From assembly GCA_947652605.1 (NCBI GenBank), contig OX393577.1, positions 54,646,108-54,710,107 on the forward strand: DNA of 64,000 bases, read 5' to 3'. The number at the start of each line of letters is the position of its first letter. The stretch's first letter is position 1. This DNA is from Elmis aenea. Lineage: Eukaryota; Arthropoda; Insecta; Coleoptera; Elmidae. The position numbers were made by a program, and so were the translations under genes. Below the pieces are notes generated by a model, which made no database searches, was not told where the DNA came from, and worked only from the letters and a program-made list of their open reading frames with translations. Positions 24,218 through 36,898 of this stretch are shown in pieces.

Positions 24218-25717
24218 CAGGGATGGAAAACGTAACGTAACGATACCCGATAACGTTATAATAACGATTCAATTGTAATTTTTTATACAATAACGTAACG
24301 ATATTTTTATAACGTTATATAACGTTATAATAACCGATAACGTTTCGTTAAAAGTTATTTTGCATCGTTATTCTCTACAAATTAATTTTTTATATGGTGA
24401 TCTTTTTATTTTCAGAAGATATAATATTTTGTTTGTATTTTAGAAATTAAAATGAAAATAAAATATCTCAACGTAATTTTGTACTATTTTTAAAAATTAA
24501 CATTTAGGCACAGATCCCAAAAATAATTTCTGAGTTACAAATAAAAATTATTTTTATACAGCATGTGTCTTAAATAATGCGAAAAAATTCGGGAGGTGAT
24601 TCCTTATCGAAAATTTAGAGGGGTGTTTTATATTTTTTTTTCTTTAGGGTCTCCTTTCGGAGTTATACCCCCCTAAAGGGGATCGGTAAAATTGGGTTTT
24701 TATTTTATTTCTCAAGTTTAGATAAATGTAGGAGAATGATATTCGATAGATGTTTTTTACTTAGTAAAAGGTTTCTCATAGTAATATTTTCAATCATCTT
24801 CCACCATAGGGGGCTGATAAGTGCGACCTCTGATAGTTTTTTAATCAAAACTTTTTGTGGAGTTGAAATTTTGCAATTAACATTTTTTTTTGTTAGTTTA
24901 ATTGATTTAGAATTTGTTTTTATTCTTTAGTTTTTCTCGTAAATCCTACAGTTTTGAGTAAAAAATTAAATGAGTGAATATGATGTTTATGTTCATCGTG
25001 GGTAGAATTGACGGGCGTTTTAGCGTTGTCGCCGCGTAACCGTCAAAATGAATTACACCTGTCACTTCTATCCAATATGAATATAAACAAACCATGGTAA
25101 CCACCAAAATGAATCTTTTTATATTGGAATATTTGATGGTTCATGTTGATTCATTTAATTTTTTACTCAAAAACTGTAGGTTTAACGAGAACAGTTAAAG
25201 AATAAAAAAACCCTAAATAAATCAAGTTTTCAAAAAAAAATTCAAGTTGCTAGATTTCAACCCACCAAAACGTTCTGATAAAAACAACAGGGGTCGCACT
25301 TTTCAGCCCCCTGTGAAGGTGGGAGATGATTACAAATATTACTATGGGAAACCTTTTAATAAGTAGGTATAAAACATTTACCAAATATCAGTATCCTACA
25401 TACATACAAATTTGAGAAATAAAATAAAAACCCAATTTTACCGATCCCCTTTAGGGGGGTGTAACTCCGAAAGGAGACCCTAAAGGAAAAAAAATTATAT
25501 GAAAGACCCCTCTTATATTTCGATAAGGAATCACCTCCCAAATTTTTTCGCATTATTTAAGAAACCCCCTGTATATCATAATATATGTAACGTTATATAA
25601 CGTTATATAACATAACAATTCATTTTTTTGACGTTATTTATAACGTTATGTAACGAAAACAAATAATAAATAACGTTATACAATAACGTAACGATTTAAA
25701 ACGTTATTCCATCCCTG
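24218..25717. mobile_element. hAT-type element with iterated ACGTAACG ends, hosting a foldback
   Basis: Ends are CAGGGATGGAAAACGTAACG and ...TTATTCCATCCCTG, with exact 8-bp duplication ATCATAAT (24210-24217 and 25718-25725). Terminal 150 bp on each side are repeats of ATAACGTTAT and ACGTAACG. The foldback at 24559-25571 has inserted in the middle. Confidence 0.92.
24559..25571. mobile_element. TA-flanked foldback, family A copy 2
   Basis: Arms pair over more than 350 bp; the shared core includes GTCTCCTTTCGGAGTTA and TCATGTT...AACATGA blocks. Nested in the hAT element 24218-25717. Confidence 0.9.
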
Positions 25718-25725
25718 ATCATAAT

Positions 25726-26654
25726 CGAATAATAATAACAGTAGGGGGGACATTATTAAATGGGTATTATTAAAGATAATGTAAGAATAACCCAAAGAAA
25801 GAAATAAAACCGTTCGAAGTTTGAGGGTCAACTGTATTTTTTTTTAAATTTGTAGGTCATAGCAGCTTTATTAAAATTTTTTGGTAATAACCAACATAAG
25901 TAAAATAAATTAACATAAACAATAAAATTTAAAAATCACGCTGTAATTATTTAAACGACTTATAAAAGCTATTAAACAAAAATTATTTCATTTAAAAATA
26001 TTAAAAATCTTTCCAAAACTGTGTACAATTATAGCACTCTGTAATTAATTATTATTATTGTTTAATTACCTGTAAACAGGAAAATATTTGTGCGACCATG
26101 GAATTTTTATCATCACAAAAACGGGATTAACTACATTTCTTTTCAACTGTATATTATTGTCACCTTACACAAAACATTAAAATATAAATACAGTTGACCT
26201 ATACGCTTTTCAGTTTATCGTAGCTAGAATTCAACCGACCGTAACTTAGTCTAGCGTACGGAAATTCAACACGTACGCAATTTGTTTTGAACACTTAACA
26301 TTGTTTATCATATTTGGATTATCGTAAATATTTTTAACAAGGATATAATTTGTTTACATGTTCCCAGCATCGGACATGATACTTTTAACAATGACTTTGC
26401 TACACAAATGATATCCTTGCAGGGTACAATATCATGATTTTCACGGCTCCACGCTAATTCAGTTGAAGGTTTCTGTGTCACAATATAAAAGACGATGTTC
26501 GAAATACATAACCAGAACAAATCAATTTTAGTATGATAATTTAAACTAGCTTAGTTTTAGTCTGCGCAAAAAAATATATTGCGTAAATCTGAGTATCATA
26601 CTACCATCTCGACTATCTCATTTATTTTCCAAACTAACCTCTAAAAACAGTTCT
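25726..26654. other. Intergenic; weak pogo-like ends only
   Basis: GTTTGAGGGTCAACTGTA at about 25818 and TACAGTTGACCTATACG at about 26188 resemble pogo/Tigger ends but are unpaired. A 70-codon minus frame at 26308-26520 shows no known motif. Confidence 0.45.
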
Positions 26655-27354
26655 TTAACCCTCTAAGGCTCATGCCCGTGTCTGACACGGGCAAGTTAGA
26701 CTGTAATTTTTGCTCATCCTCATGTTTAACACAGGCATACTTGTTTCGTGCAGAATGAAATTTTGTACTCCCCTATGCGACACGATCTAGTAGAAATATA
26801 ATAACTTTGAAAGATTAAATTAGGGTACTGTTGGTGACGAATGACGATAGAGGCACTTTTGGAAAAAAGTAATTAATTAGCAATTATTACCCCGCCAAAG
26901 GCGTCCAGGTATACGCGCCCTTATAATTACTCCGCGCTAATTTTAGTATTGGAACTGTAATTGTGTTGTTGGTGTTGTGAACTTCTGTGTATTTCTGTGC
27001 TGTGATTGAATTGTTTGTAGTGCAAAAGATAAGTATTTTCACATTTATTACAAATTTTTGCCATTTTAGCCATCTGAATTTGAGCGACTTGACGATTTTG
27101 AATACGAAACTTTAGCAGATAGCAGCTGCGAGGAAAGTGCTCAAAGCTTTAGCGAATCTGAAGTTGGTGACGACGATAACTTGACTTCAAGCAAAGATTA
27201 GTTTCACGTTAGTACAAGCCAACCAAATGTTGCGCCACCAAGATTTGCATTTGTGGGAAACCCTGGCTGCACTTTTACAATGACCGACGACTTAAGCTGC
27301 GTTCACATAGAAAAGTACTGTATTGTAGCTTTGTAGCGTAAGCAAAGTTGAGTA

Positions 27355-28311
27355 GGGGGGAAGGTGGTATATACTGGGACATGGTATATAGTGGGACAAC
27401 AGAGATTTTGGCCATCTGTTACCCCGTACTTGAAGTTTGTTTACATCAAAATAACGGTTAAGCAGTCCTATTATATCCTGTCTACAGTATGTGTCGTAAA
27501 CAATGTCATAGTGACTTGCACATGTGAGGCATGTTTGGTAACTGCGCATTGTTTTTTGGTGGTTATTCAGTTTATGTGCTAAAACTTTTTTATTTATTTA
27601 ACAGCAATTAGAAAATTTGGAGTAGGTGTACCTTACAGTATATTAAAGGTATTGTACAATGTTAAAACTGAAAATAATCATACAAGTTTTTCATTAAATC
27701 GTTGCTTTTAAAAATTGATCACATGGTGCATTGTGGGACAATGATGAGAATCAGGTAAATTTTCTAACTAGACTTCCGACTTTAGATTTTCTTTCCCTAA
27801 AAACAGAAAAAGACTGTGTTGAAAAAGAAAATATTCTGTGTAGGTTAAGCGCACCGACTATGTTTGGGGGCACTGAAAAAACAAAGAAACATTTTCAATT
27901 TTAGTTTGATTTCTCAAAGTACAATGTCTAAATGCAATGTCTAAAAAACAAAGAAATATTTTCAATTTTAGTTTGATTTTTCAAAGTACAATGTCTAAAT
28001 GTCCATGAAAAGTGAAAGTTTTTAAAATAAAATATTAAAATTAAGCATTTTTTTTAATTACTTATGCTTTATTTCATATATATTTTTTGCTGTCCCACAA
28101 TGTACCACGGGGTGGTTTATGTGGGGACAAGTGGTGTATAGTGGGACAGTCCCTCTATTTGTGTACCTTTATTTAAAAAAATATTTTATTGTATATGCAA
28201 TGATAAAGTAAAGCAATATGAATATCTCATATCAATTTGAGGTATCCAAATTAAGCCGTTCAAAAGTTACGCAAAATTAAAAAAAGTGTCCCAGTATATA
28301 CCACCTTCCCC
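27355..28311. mobile_element. TA-flanked pogo/Tc1-like MITE inside the piggyBac copy
   Basis: Ends are GGGGGAAGGTGGTATATACT and its inverse (AGTATATACCACCTTCCCC), with TA on both sides. The GTGGGACA motif recurs inside. No transposase is visible. Confidence 0.8.
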
Positions 28312-28572
28312 TATACGAATATCAAATGATTCACATAAGCAAAGTAGTGGAATTGCGTTGCAAGCCCGCTTGGAAGAGTTTGTAAGGTCCAAGCTTCTTG
28401 CAATACCCCGTAACAAGAACCAATCACAGTGGATTAACCCTGCGTATGCGCGTGGTAGTCGCCTTTAGTGTACAAACAGTACAATACCTCTATGTAAACG
28501 CTACTCTTGCAGGCACGTTACAATACAATACAATGCAATAATTTTCTGTGCTTTAGATGTTACGCTCTAGAT

Positions 28573-28853
28573 CAGCGTTTCTCAAACTATGGGTCGCGAC
28601 CCAACATTGGGTCGCGTCAAATTTTTAGTGGGTCGCGAAACGGAACTGTTTTGATAAAATTACACAGAAAAATAAAAACAAAAAATAATAATTTAAATTT
28701 CTGTTTTAAAATGCTTTAAAATGACTTTTCTAAACGTATTTTTACAAAAAAAAAAAAAACTTGCGGGGATGGAGACCCGCTCCCCTATGGGTCGTACTCT
28801 TTTATTTCTAGAAAATTATTTGGGTCGCGTGTTTTAAAGTTTGAGAAACGCTT
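28573..28853. mobile_element. hAT-type MITE
   Basis: CAGCGTTTCTCAAACTATGG and TTTGAGAAACGCT ends with several GGGTCGCG motifs. Flanks CTCTAGAT and GTCTAGAT agree at 7 of 8 bases. Confidence 0.85.
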
Positions 28854-29009
28854 GTCTAGATGTTATGTTCTAGCATTTCAACCAAAATAATCGGTGGGCC
28901 TGTCTGCAACCTGTACCATTTAGATTGACCGGAAGACACTTTCCCGAGTTTGTACCTCCGACAGAGAAGAAAATTGCACAAAGTAGATGTTGCGCTCTTT
29001 GTTGTAACA

Positions 29010-29721
29010 AACAAATATGAACATAAACAAACAAACCATGGTAACCACCAAAATGAATCGATTTATATTGGAATATTTGATGGTGAATGTTTACTTATTT
29101 TATTTTTTACTCAAAAACGGTAGGTGTACGAAAAAAGTTAGAAATTAAAAGAGTTTCTAAATTAATCAAGTTTTTTAAAAAAATATTTTTAAATGCAAAA
29201 TTTCATCCCACCAAAAAGTTCTGATAAAAAACCAACAGAGGTCGCACTTTTCAGCCCCCTGTGAAGGTGGGAGATGATTGAAAATATTATTATGGGAAAC
29301 CTTTGAATAAGTATAAAACATCTACCAAATATCATTCTCCTACATATCGACGGTGAAGATCAATTTTGCTGTAAACGCCAAAACTACAAACTTACAGTAG
29401 AGACAAAAAACAATTAAATTTTTTGAAAAAAAAATCTTACGAATGTTGGTGTTAAAAAATAAATGAATTATTATTAAAAAACTTATTGATAATTATAAAC
29501 TAATAGCGTTTTGGCGTTTACAACAGCAAAATTGCTTTCCACTGTCGATATGTATATCCAATTAGAGAAATAAAATAAAAACCTAATTTTACCGCTCCCT
29601 TTAAAGGGGTGTAACTCCGAAAGGAGACGTCTAAGGAAAAAATTTTACATGAAAAACCCCCCTTAATTTTCGATAAGAAATCACCACCCAAATTTTTTCT
29701 CATTTTTTGTGAAACACCCTG
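29010..29721. mobile_element. Family A foldback copy 3, 5'-truncated
   Basis: It matches the centre and right arm of the copies at 24559 and 55314 and ends GAAACACCCTG then TA. The left arm is missing. It is interrupted by the small element at 29347-29549. Confidence 0.8.
29347..29549. mobile_element. Small foldback nested in family A copy 3
   Basis: TCGACGGTGAAGATCAATTT and CAGCAAAATTGCTTTCCACT(GTCGA) pair at the two ends, extending to GTAAACGCCAAAAC. TA lies on both sides. Confidence 0.8.
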
Positions 29722-29820
29722 TATAATGTATAAATTACATGTTATTGACGGGAATAAAATAAATGTATATTGAAACCACATATGTATATATTCTATGTAA
29801 TGTTATTCCAATATGGATTT

Positions 29821-30352
29821 AGGGCGCCAGGGGTCTAGGAACATTCTTCGCCCACAATTCTTCGCCGCCACAATTTTTCGCCGCATACAAACATATCACA
29901 AATTTTATTTGTACATGTGATTGTTTTTATTTGTAATGTAATTTTTACAAATTATTTTACATTAGCCTAAAGTTGTTTCTTGTGTATTAATACTTCTTCT
30001 TTTAATATTATGTTAAAAAATTGCTAGATAAATAGCGTATGTTGTAATTTTTAATCTTGTTTATGTTATTATAGTATGAATAAAAATTAAATTGACCTAA
30101 CCTAATGTAAAATAATCTTTAAAAATGACGTTACAAATAAAAACAATCACATTTCCAAATAAAATTTGTGATATGCTTGTATGCGGCGAAAAATTGTGGC
30201 GGCAAAGAATTGTGGCGGCGAAGAATTGTGTAGGCGAAGAATTGTGGGCGAAGAATTGTGGAGGCGAAGAATTGTGGGCGAAGAATTGTGGGCGAAGAAT
30301 TGTGGAGGCGAAGAATTGTGGGCGAAGAATGTTCCAGACACGAGGGCGCCAG
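29821..30352. mobile_element. Element with minisatellite terminal inverted repeats
   Basis: Left end GGCGCCAGGGGTCTAGGAAC then TTCTTCGCCCACAATTC units; right end the inverse, expanded to about 10 units of GGCGAAGAATTGTG (30181-30330). Deeper arms also pair (ACAAATTTTATTTG and its inverse; CATTAGCCTAA region). All frames here are repeat artefacts. Confidence 0.75.
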
Positions 30353-30892
30353 AAATGAGTTCGCACTCCGGCTATTAATACCAACGGCGCACCACTGCTA
30401 GAATCTATAGACAAATACATAATGAGAATATTTTTCTCACTTGAGATCTTCAAAATCAGAATTTTTTTACTTTTGAGTTACCTTCAGCTAAATGAATCGT
30501 CTCTTTGTTTACATAAATATCATACTAAAAAATCTGTGTTCACCTATAACTTTTTTGTACAACAGTTTAAAGTTAAATAATATGTTTATATCAATTATTA
30601 CAATAAATTGTAAAAGTGTCTTTGTACAATTATGAGAACTGAAGCTAACTGCCATGACCACTGATAGTACAAGTGCACCTCTAACAAATAACTTTGACCA
30701 AAATTACACACAAGTTGTCTTTTGATACAGACCGTTATTATTTCACATGCCAAGTCAGTTGATTGTTTATTTCAAAGCTTTAGCACTTTATTGCCTCATA
30801 TTTCATGAATTAAATGTTTTAATCTATAGCACTTATTTTTATTTCTCCAATCAAGCTGTAGCAAAAATTACAAATTGTATTATAAATAATAG

Positions 30893-30925
<33 letters not shown>
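30893..30925. repeat. (TAA)n microsatellite
   Basis: About 11 TAA/AAT units. Confidence 0.9.
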
Positions 30926-30926
<1 letters not shown>

Positions 30927-31168
30927 AATTTATTTAGTGCTTTGCTAATTATCTTTACATTTTGTAACATGTACATAATTATATAAATATATAAAATTTA
31001 AAACTTTTCCTTAATATAACTACTGGGCTTACGTCTAAACCTTACAATATTAGTTTCAGTCCTTTATAAAAAAGAGAATTTTGAGTGTAATTTCTTGTCC
31101 TGAATGGCAATTTAAAGTCTTTATAGTTTCTAGTCGGATAGTTATGAATATCAGAGTTTTGGGTTATA

Positions 31169-33021
31169 CAGGGTGAGTCATTAGTGGCGGATCGGTCAAT
31201 TGTGGCCAAACGGTTTGAGATAGAAAGTTGATTCAAACGGTATTTATATTTATTACAGTTTTTTCTTCCGAACACGATAAAAATATTTTCAAATATACAG
31301 GGTGAGTCACCTCTCTGGAACTAATGGCAACTTTTATATTTCAAATACAACACCCCATTTTTTATTTAATATTCTTGACCGCCTTCATTTTAGCTATACA
31401 TCGATATAAAATAGTACAGGTTTTCATGCGGCCTTGTAACTAAAAAAAAATAATTTTCAAAAATTTTCAAGGTTTTTAGTCTTTATTTAAAAAATTCTCC
31501 TGAAGTCATTTTTAGAAGCACAGAGTTGTAATTTGGTAAAGACATGCAGAAAACATTGCTCTATTAGCTCTATATGAAAAAGTTTGAATCACGCATACAG
31601 GGTATTCATAAATAGGTGGCAACTTTCCTGATTTTCAAAAGGTCGTAATTCAATTTTTTGAAATGCAAACCCCTGTATTTTTTTATGTCATTGAGTTAGC
31701 CTTTAAGAGAGCTTAATTTTTTGTTAAGTATGTCCTATACCCAAAACTCATACTTTTCGAGATATTCGACATTTTTTTCTTCTAATCGTTATTAAAGCAA
31801 ATAGAGTGCCGTGGAAATCGAAAAAGCTGACTGTTCATTTCACTAACGCCAAAAACTTGTCATTTATTTCTTGAATTATAGCATTTCCACAATTAATTTC
31901 ACTTTACAAGAGCAAATTGATATGGTTTATTGCTTGAGAGAAGGCGAAAGAAATCATTTGCAAGGATTTACGCACATTTTGATTAATATGCACTTATAGG
32001 CTAACTAGTTTATTCAATTTCATATAGCAACGATTTTTTTATGTTCTATTATTTTATTTACAGAATATATTTAATGTTTTTTTTTGTGGTTTCAACAAAT
32101 AATTTGTCTTTCATTTTCCATTTTTCTTCGCGCTTTCTTTAAGGTTTAGAAACACTAGTAAAGTTCATAACAATAATAAAATTGATTTGGTTGCCAATTT
32201 ATTTATTGCTTATAAGTGAATCCACAAGACTAAGTATCTACCTACTATTAGTAATTAAATATACGAAACGGTGAATAAACCCTGTCAATTTGCTCTTGTA
32301 AAGTGAAATTAATTGTGGAAATGCTATAATTCAAGAAAAAAAATACAAGTTTTTGACGTCAGTGAAGTGAACAGTCAGCTTTTTCGATTTCCACGGCATC
32401 CTATTTGCTTTAATACCGATTAGAGGAAAAAAATGTCGAATATCTCGAAAAGTATGAGTTTTGGGTATAGGACATACTTAACAAAAAATGAAGCTCTCTT
32501 AAAGACGAATTCGATGACATAAGAAAATACAGGGGTTTCCATTTGAAAAAATTGAATTACGACCTTTTGAAAATCAGGAAAGTTGCCACCTATTTATGAA
32601 CACCCTGTATGCGTGATTCAAACTTTTTCGTATCGAGCTAATAGAGCAATGTTTTCTGCATGTCTTTACCAAATTACAACTCTGTGCTTCTAAAAATGAC
32701 TTCAGGAGAATTTTTTAAAAACCTTAAAAAAAAATGGAAATTATTTTTTTTTTAGTGACAAGGCCGCATGCAAACCTCCTACTATTTTATATCGATGTAA
32801 AGCTAAAATGAAGGCGGTCAAGAATATTAAATAAAAACTGGGGTGTTGTATTTGAAATATAAAAGTTGCTATTGGTTCCAGAGAGGTGACTCACTCTGTA
32901 TATTTAAAAATATTTTTATCGTGTTCGGAAGAAAAAACTGTAGTAAATACCGTTTGAATCAACTTTCTATCTCAAACCGTTTAGCCACAATCGACCGATC
33001 CGCCACTAATGACTCACCCTG
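31169..33021. mobile_element. Large composite TA-flanked foldback, family F
   Basis: Ends are CAGGGTGAGTCATTAGTGGC and its inverse between TA. Two further end-like motifs lie in each arm at nearly equal distances: CAGGGTGAGTCACCTCTCTGG at 31298 with its inverse ending 32898, and CAGGGTATTCATAAATAGGT at 31598 with its inverse ending 32607. A shorter copy is at 37853-38586. Confidence 0.9.
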
Positions 33022-34105
33022 TATAGTTTAACAAAGAATTTGGAAGCAGGTTATTTATAATCTTGAAAATGAAACTAATCGTATTAAAAATTATCCGTTG
33101 TTTTATACTAAGCCACTGTAAAGTATCTAGCATTAGAGTAATTTTGGTGTATCAAGAACATTGTCTATAACCCCTTAACCAAAATTATTTTTGTATAAGG
33201 GTTGGTCGGAACCACATCAAATTTGTTCGAAATTACTAAATAATTTCTTCATTTTTTCAATAGTCCAAAAAATAAAGTAATTTTGCTGGTTATGGTCGTG
33301 CAAAGTGAATTTGTTTATTTATAAAAAAAAAACGATTTTAATTCAAAATAAACAAGCAAATTTTTTTAACCTTGAGAAAAAGTTTTGCCCGTGATTTTAT
33401 TTTGCAGTTTTCCAATGCAGATGTGTCCCGGATTCGACAATGTTAAATTCTTTCAACACTATATTGACCTACGCCAATAAACTTTCAAATGTCGATATTT
33501 CAACACTAACAAGACCTTCTACGTAGGTAAATATAAAAAATTCAAACAAAAATTACAATAATTTATGCATAAACGAGACTAATTATAACTACATATGAAT
33601 GTTACTAATTATAAGAGTAAGAGTTAACAACCTTTTGAAAATCCTTGAATTACCAGATAATGTTTATATAAATTACTGAACACCTAATTTTCAAGCACTA
33701 TAAAGTGTTTTATTAGTTCGATTTTTATAGAAATCGAGTGGCTTGGAGTTTTAGGCAATCCGTCCACCTATTTGTGTCAATATCGGTATTTGAAAGCACC
33801 AAAAACACAGACAGATATCAGACTGGTGTATGATAGTTGCGCGGTTTATGGTGTCATTTACCTTCTCAAAATTTTCCATTCGTACGTAAACTTATAGGTT
33901 GAGGGGAACGAAGTAATGTTTAGAGTCGTTGTAAACTAAAGTTTTTTAATTATTTTTTGTAATGTCATATTTAATAAACATAGGAATCTAAAGCATTTTT
34001 TTACCTGCGATTACACTAGGTTGCACTATCAAGGTAAGTCGCTTTTAGATGTGTTTTTAAACAAACATTTATTTATTTTACATCCGTATTTATTAAAGTA
34101 ATAAT
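33022..34105. other. No gene recognised
   Basis: AT-rich sequence between foldback F and the hAT element; nothing supported. Confidence 0.6.
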
Positions 34106-34352
34106 TGTGATAGCAGTGGCGGATCCAGGGGGGGTAAATGGGGTAATTACCCCCCCTAAGACTAAGATATTTAAAAAAATTAAGTTTTACAAATATGTTA
34201 TTTCCTGCGTTCCCGCCTTATTTAAGTAAAGTATTTAAAAACGACGACCTAATAAAATTAAAGCTTAAATCTGAAATCGATTTTTGGACATTAGAATGGC
34301 AAAACAAATTTCAGTTAAACGAAAATGTACCTAACAGTGCTTTTAAATCATA

Positions 34353-36898
34353 CATTGTGTCCAAAAGGTATGGAATATGCTATTGTACAGGGTGAGTCAC
34401 GACGGACGCGTCGGAGTTTTATGGCGAAACGGTTTATATTTTTTAATTTCTGTCGCTGTTAGATTATGTAAGTCAATAAGGGTTACATTTTAAAAATATT
34501 TTCAAATATACAGGGTGCTCCAAAAAAGAGTGCCATATCAAAGTTATACTTTTTCTTATGGAACACCCTGTATATTTTTACATTTTTGGATTTCTCTTTA
34601 AATTTACTTCAAAAAATGTAAAAGGTTATATGGGTCTAAAGTCAACCGTTCTCGTGAAAATTGCATTTTCATGAAAATACAGTATTTTCAAAAATTTTCA
34701 ACATTTGAAAACTTTGACAAGTCTGAAGAAATTCGCTTGGAGATAAGATTGACAATAGATTATGTAACACTTTGCACCACCTACATTTTTAAAATATTAT
34801 ACAGGGCGTTTTTTACGCTTGGCCAAACTTGTGAAACTTTAAACATCGATAACTCTTTTTTTTTAAATACAACGCCCTATATTTTTTTACACCGTCTTAT
34901 AGAAAATTTAATTCTCTTTCAAAAACATTAAGGCTGTTTTTCACCTAAAATTGATATTTTCTGAGATATCGCGATTTTATTGTTAATTATTAGGGCAAAG
35001 TAATATTTTCAAGTAGGCTATGAAGGTAATTTAAAACAATTAAAAGAAATAACAGGAAACTTATAATTTTGTCGTTTGCCTACACATTTTTGACATTTTT
35101 TTATAAGAAAGTTGTAATTTACCATTTTTACGTTTAAATTAGGTTTCTCATCAGGGCCACAATATTTTTCGTATAATTGAGTTTGATCGTTTGCCAAGTC
35201 CTAAAAACCGATTGATAATGTATTAGGTACGAGAACGGAACGCTGATTTAAAAAAACAGTAATACTGACTTGTCTAATTTTACATTTAAAAAAAAAAAAC
35301 ATGGTTGGTACTGTTTTCGGTAGAGTGTCGTAGTATCGTATCGTAAACAGACAAAAAATGGTTTATAGGATTTAGTAATTATCTTATAACACTGAACCAA
35401 TAAATAAATGCATAAATAATATTAAAAAATCTCTATTTAAACGTAAGTATGGTAAAACTACAAATTTCCTATAAAACTATGTTAAAAGGGTGTAGTCAAA
35501 GGATAAAATTATAAGTGTCTTGTTTTTTCTTTCAATTGTTTTAAATTACCGCTGTCTACCTTCATAGCCTACTTGAAAATATTACTTTGCCCTAATAATT
35601 AACAATAAAATCGCGATATCTCGGAAAATATCAATTTTAGGTGAAAAACAGCCATTAAATTTTCTATAAGACGGTGTAAAAAAATATAGGGCGTTGTATT
35701 TAAAAAAAATGAGTGATCGATGTTTAAAGTTTCACAAGTTTGACCAAGCGAAAAAAACGCCCTGTATAATATTTTAAAAATGTAGGTGGTGCAAAGTGTT
35801 ACATAATCTATTGTTAATCTTATCTCCAAGCGAATTTCTTCAGACTTCTCAAAGTTTTCAAATGTTGAAAATTTTTGAAAATACTGTATTTTCATGAAAA
35901 TGCAATTTTCACGAGAACGGTTGACTTTAGATCCCTATGACCTTTTTCATTTTTTAAAGTAAATTTAAAGAGGAATCCAAAAATGTAAAAATATACAGGG
36001 TGTTCCATAAGAAAAAGTATAACTTTGATATGGCACTCTTTTTTGGAGCACCCTGTACATTTGAAAATATTTTTAAAATGTAGCCCTTATTGACTTACAT
36101 AATCTAACAGCGACAGAAATTGAAAAATATAAACCGTTTCGCCATAAAACTCCGACGCGTCCGTCGTGACTCACCCTGTATATCTCAGTAAATATCTACT
36201 TTAGGAAAAAAAAATTTGAATAAAAGTTGTTTGGTACTTTGTTTTCCACTATGACAAAATTTATATATTTTTTCGAATAACAAAAGCGCAATGAAAAACA
36301 ATCGATTTTTTTTAAATGACAAGATACCCCTATATTATACTCTATCATTTGATAGAGAATTGTTTTTCTTTTTTCAATGATGCAAAACTTTAGTACCCTT
36401 ACTTAAGCAACTTTTTGAGAAAAACGCAAAAAAATACTCTTAAATTATTTTAATTGTTTAGTATTCATTTCTAACAAAAACATCATAAGATTAAATGTTT
36501 TTGACAAAATAAGTGTTCAAACTGTGAACCATTTACAGCTTGGCAATGATAAACTCGGTTTTTAAACCCGTTAATAACATTCCCAACCATTTCAGGTGTA
36601 ATAGACCTCATCTATACGATCTTTTAAATTTTCGATATTCGACCTCTTAGCATAAACTTTATTTTTAAGGTGACCCCTTCATTGAAAAGAGAAAAAAAAC
36701 TCTATCAAATGAGTAGGGGTATCGTCATTTAAAAAAATTCAATTGTTTTTTATTGCTCTCTTGTTATTCGGGGCAAAAAATTAAATTTTGTCTTATAGTG
36801 GAAAACTAAGTACCAAACAACTTTTATTCAAAAATTTTTTCTCTAAAGCAGATATTTACTGAGATATATAGCATATTCGATAACTTTTGGACACACTG
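34353..36898. mobile_element. Foldback H inserted in the hAT transposase
   Basis: Left arm TTGTGTCCAAAAGGTATGGA and right arm ATTCGATAACTTTTGGACAC pair; arms continue at 36179 (CAGTAAATATCTACTTTAGG) and 36820-36870. Foldback G has inserted inside its left arm. Confidence 0.75.
34388..36178. mobile_element. Large composite foldback G
   Basis: Ends are CAGGGTGAGTCACGACGGAC and its inverse between TA. A second end-like motif lies exactly 123 bp inside each end (CAGGGTGCTCCAAAAAAGAG at 34511; inverse ending 36055). More occur at 34562/36003 and 34803/35765. Arms are nearly identical for about 600 bp, giving a shadow peptide on each strand. Confidence 0.92.

Larger units (their letters stand above)
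26659..28990 (+). mobile_element. Decayed piggyBac copy
   Basis: It starts right after TTAA (26655-26658) with CCCTCTAAGG and a CCCGTGTCTGACACGGG palindrome, as expected for a piggyBac end. Two coding remnants survive: an acidic N-terminal stretch at about 27070-27290 (FERLDDFEYETLADSSCEES) and a C-terminal stretch at about 28880-28985 (HFPEFVPPTEKK then a CCALCC cluster). The middle of the transposase is missing, replaced by the MITE at 27355-28311 and other DNA. The right end was not located. Confidence 0.7.

Noticed and set aside
30097..30453. Overlapping frames on both strands around 30.1-30.4 kb
   Set aside because: Translations of the GGCGAAGAATTGTG repeat in several frames.
34671..35895. 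Near-identical short proteins on opposite strands at 34671-34931 and 35599-35895
   Set aside because: They are the two arms of foldback G read in mirror image, not a gene pair.
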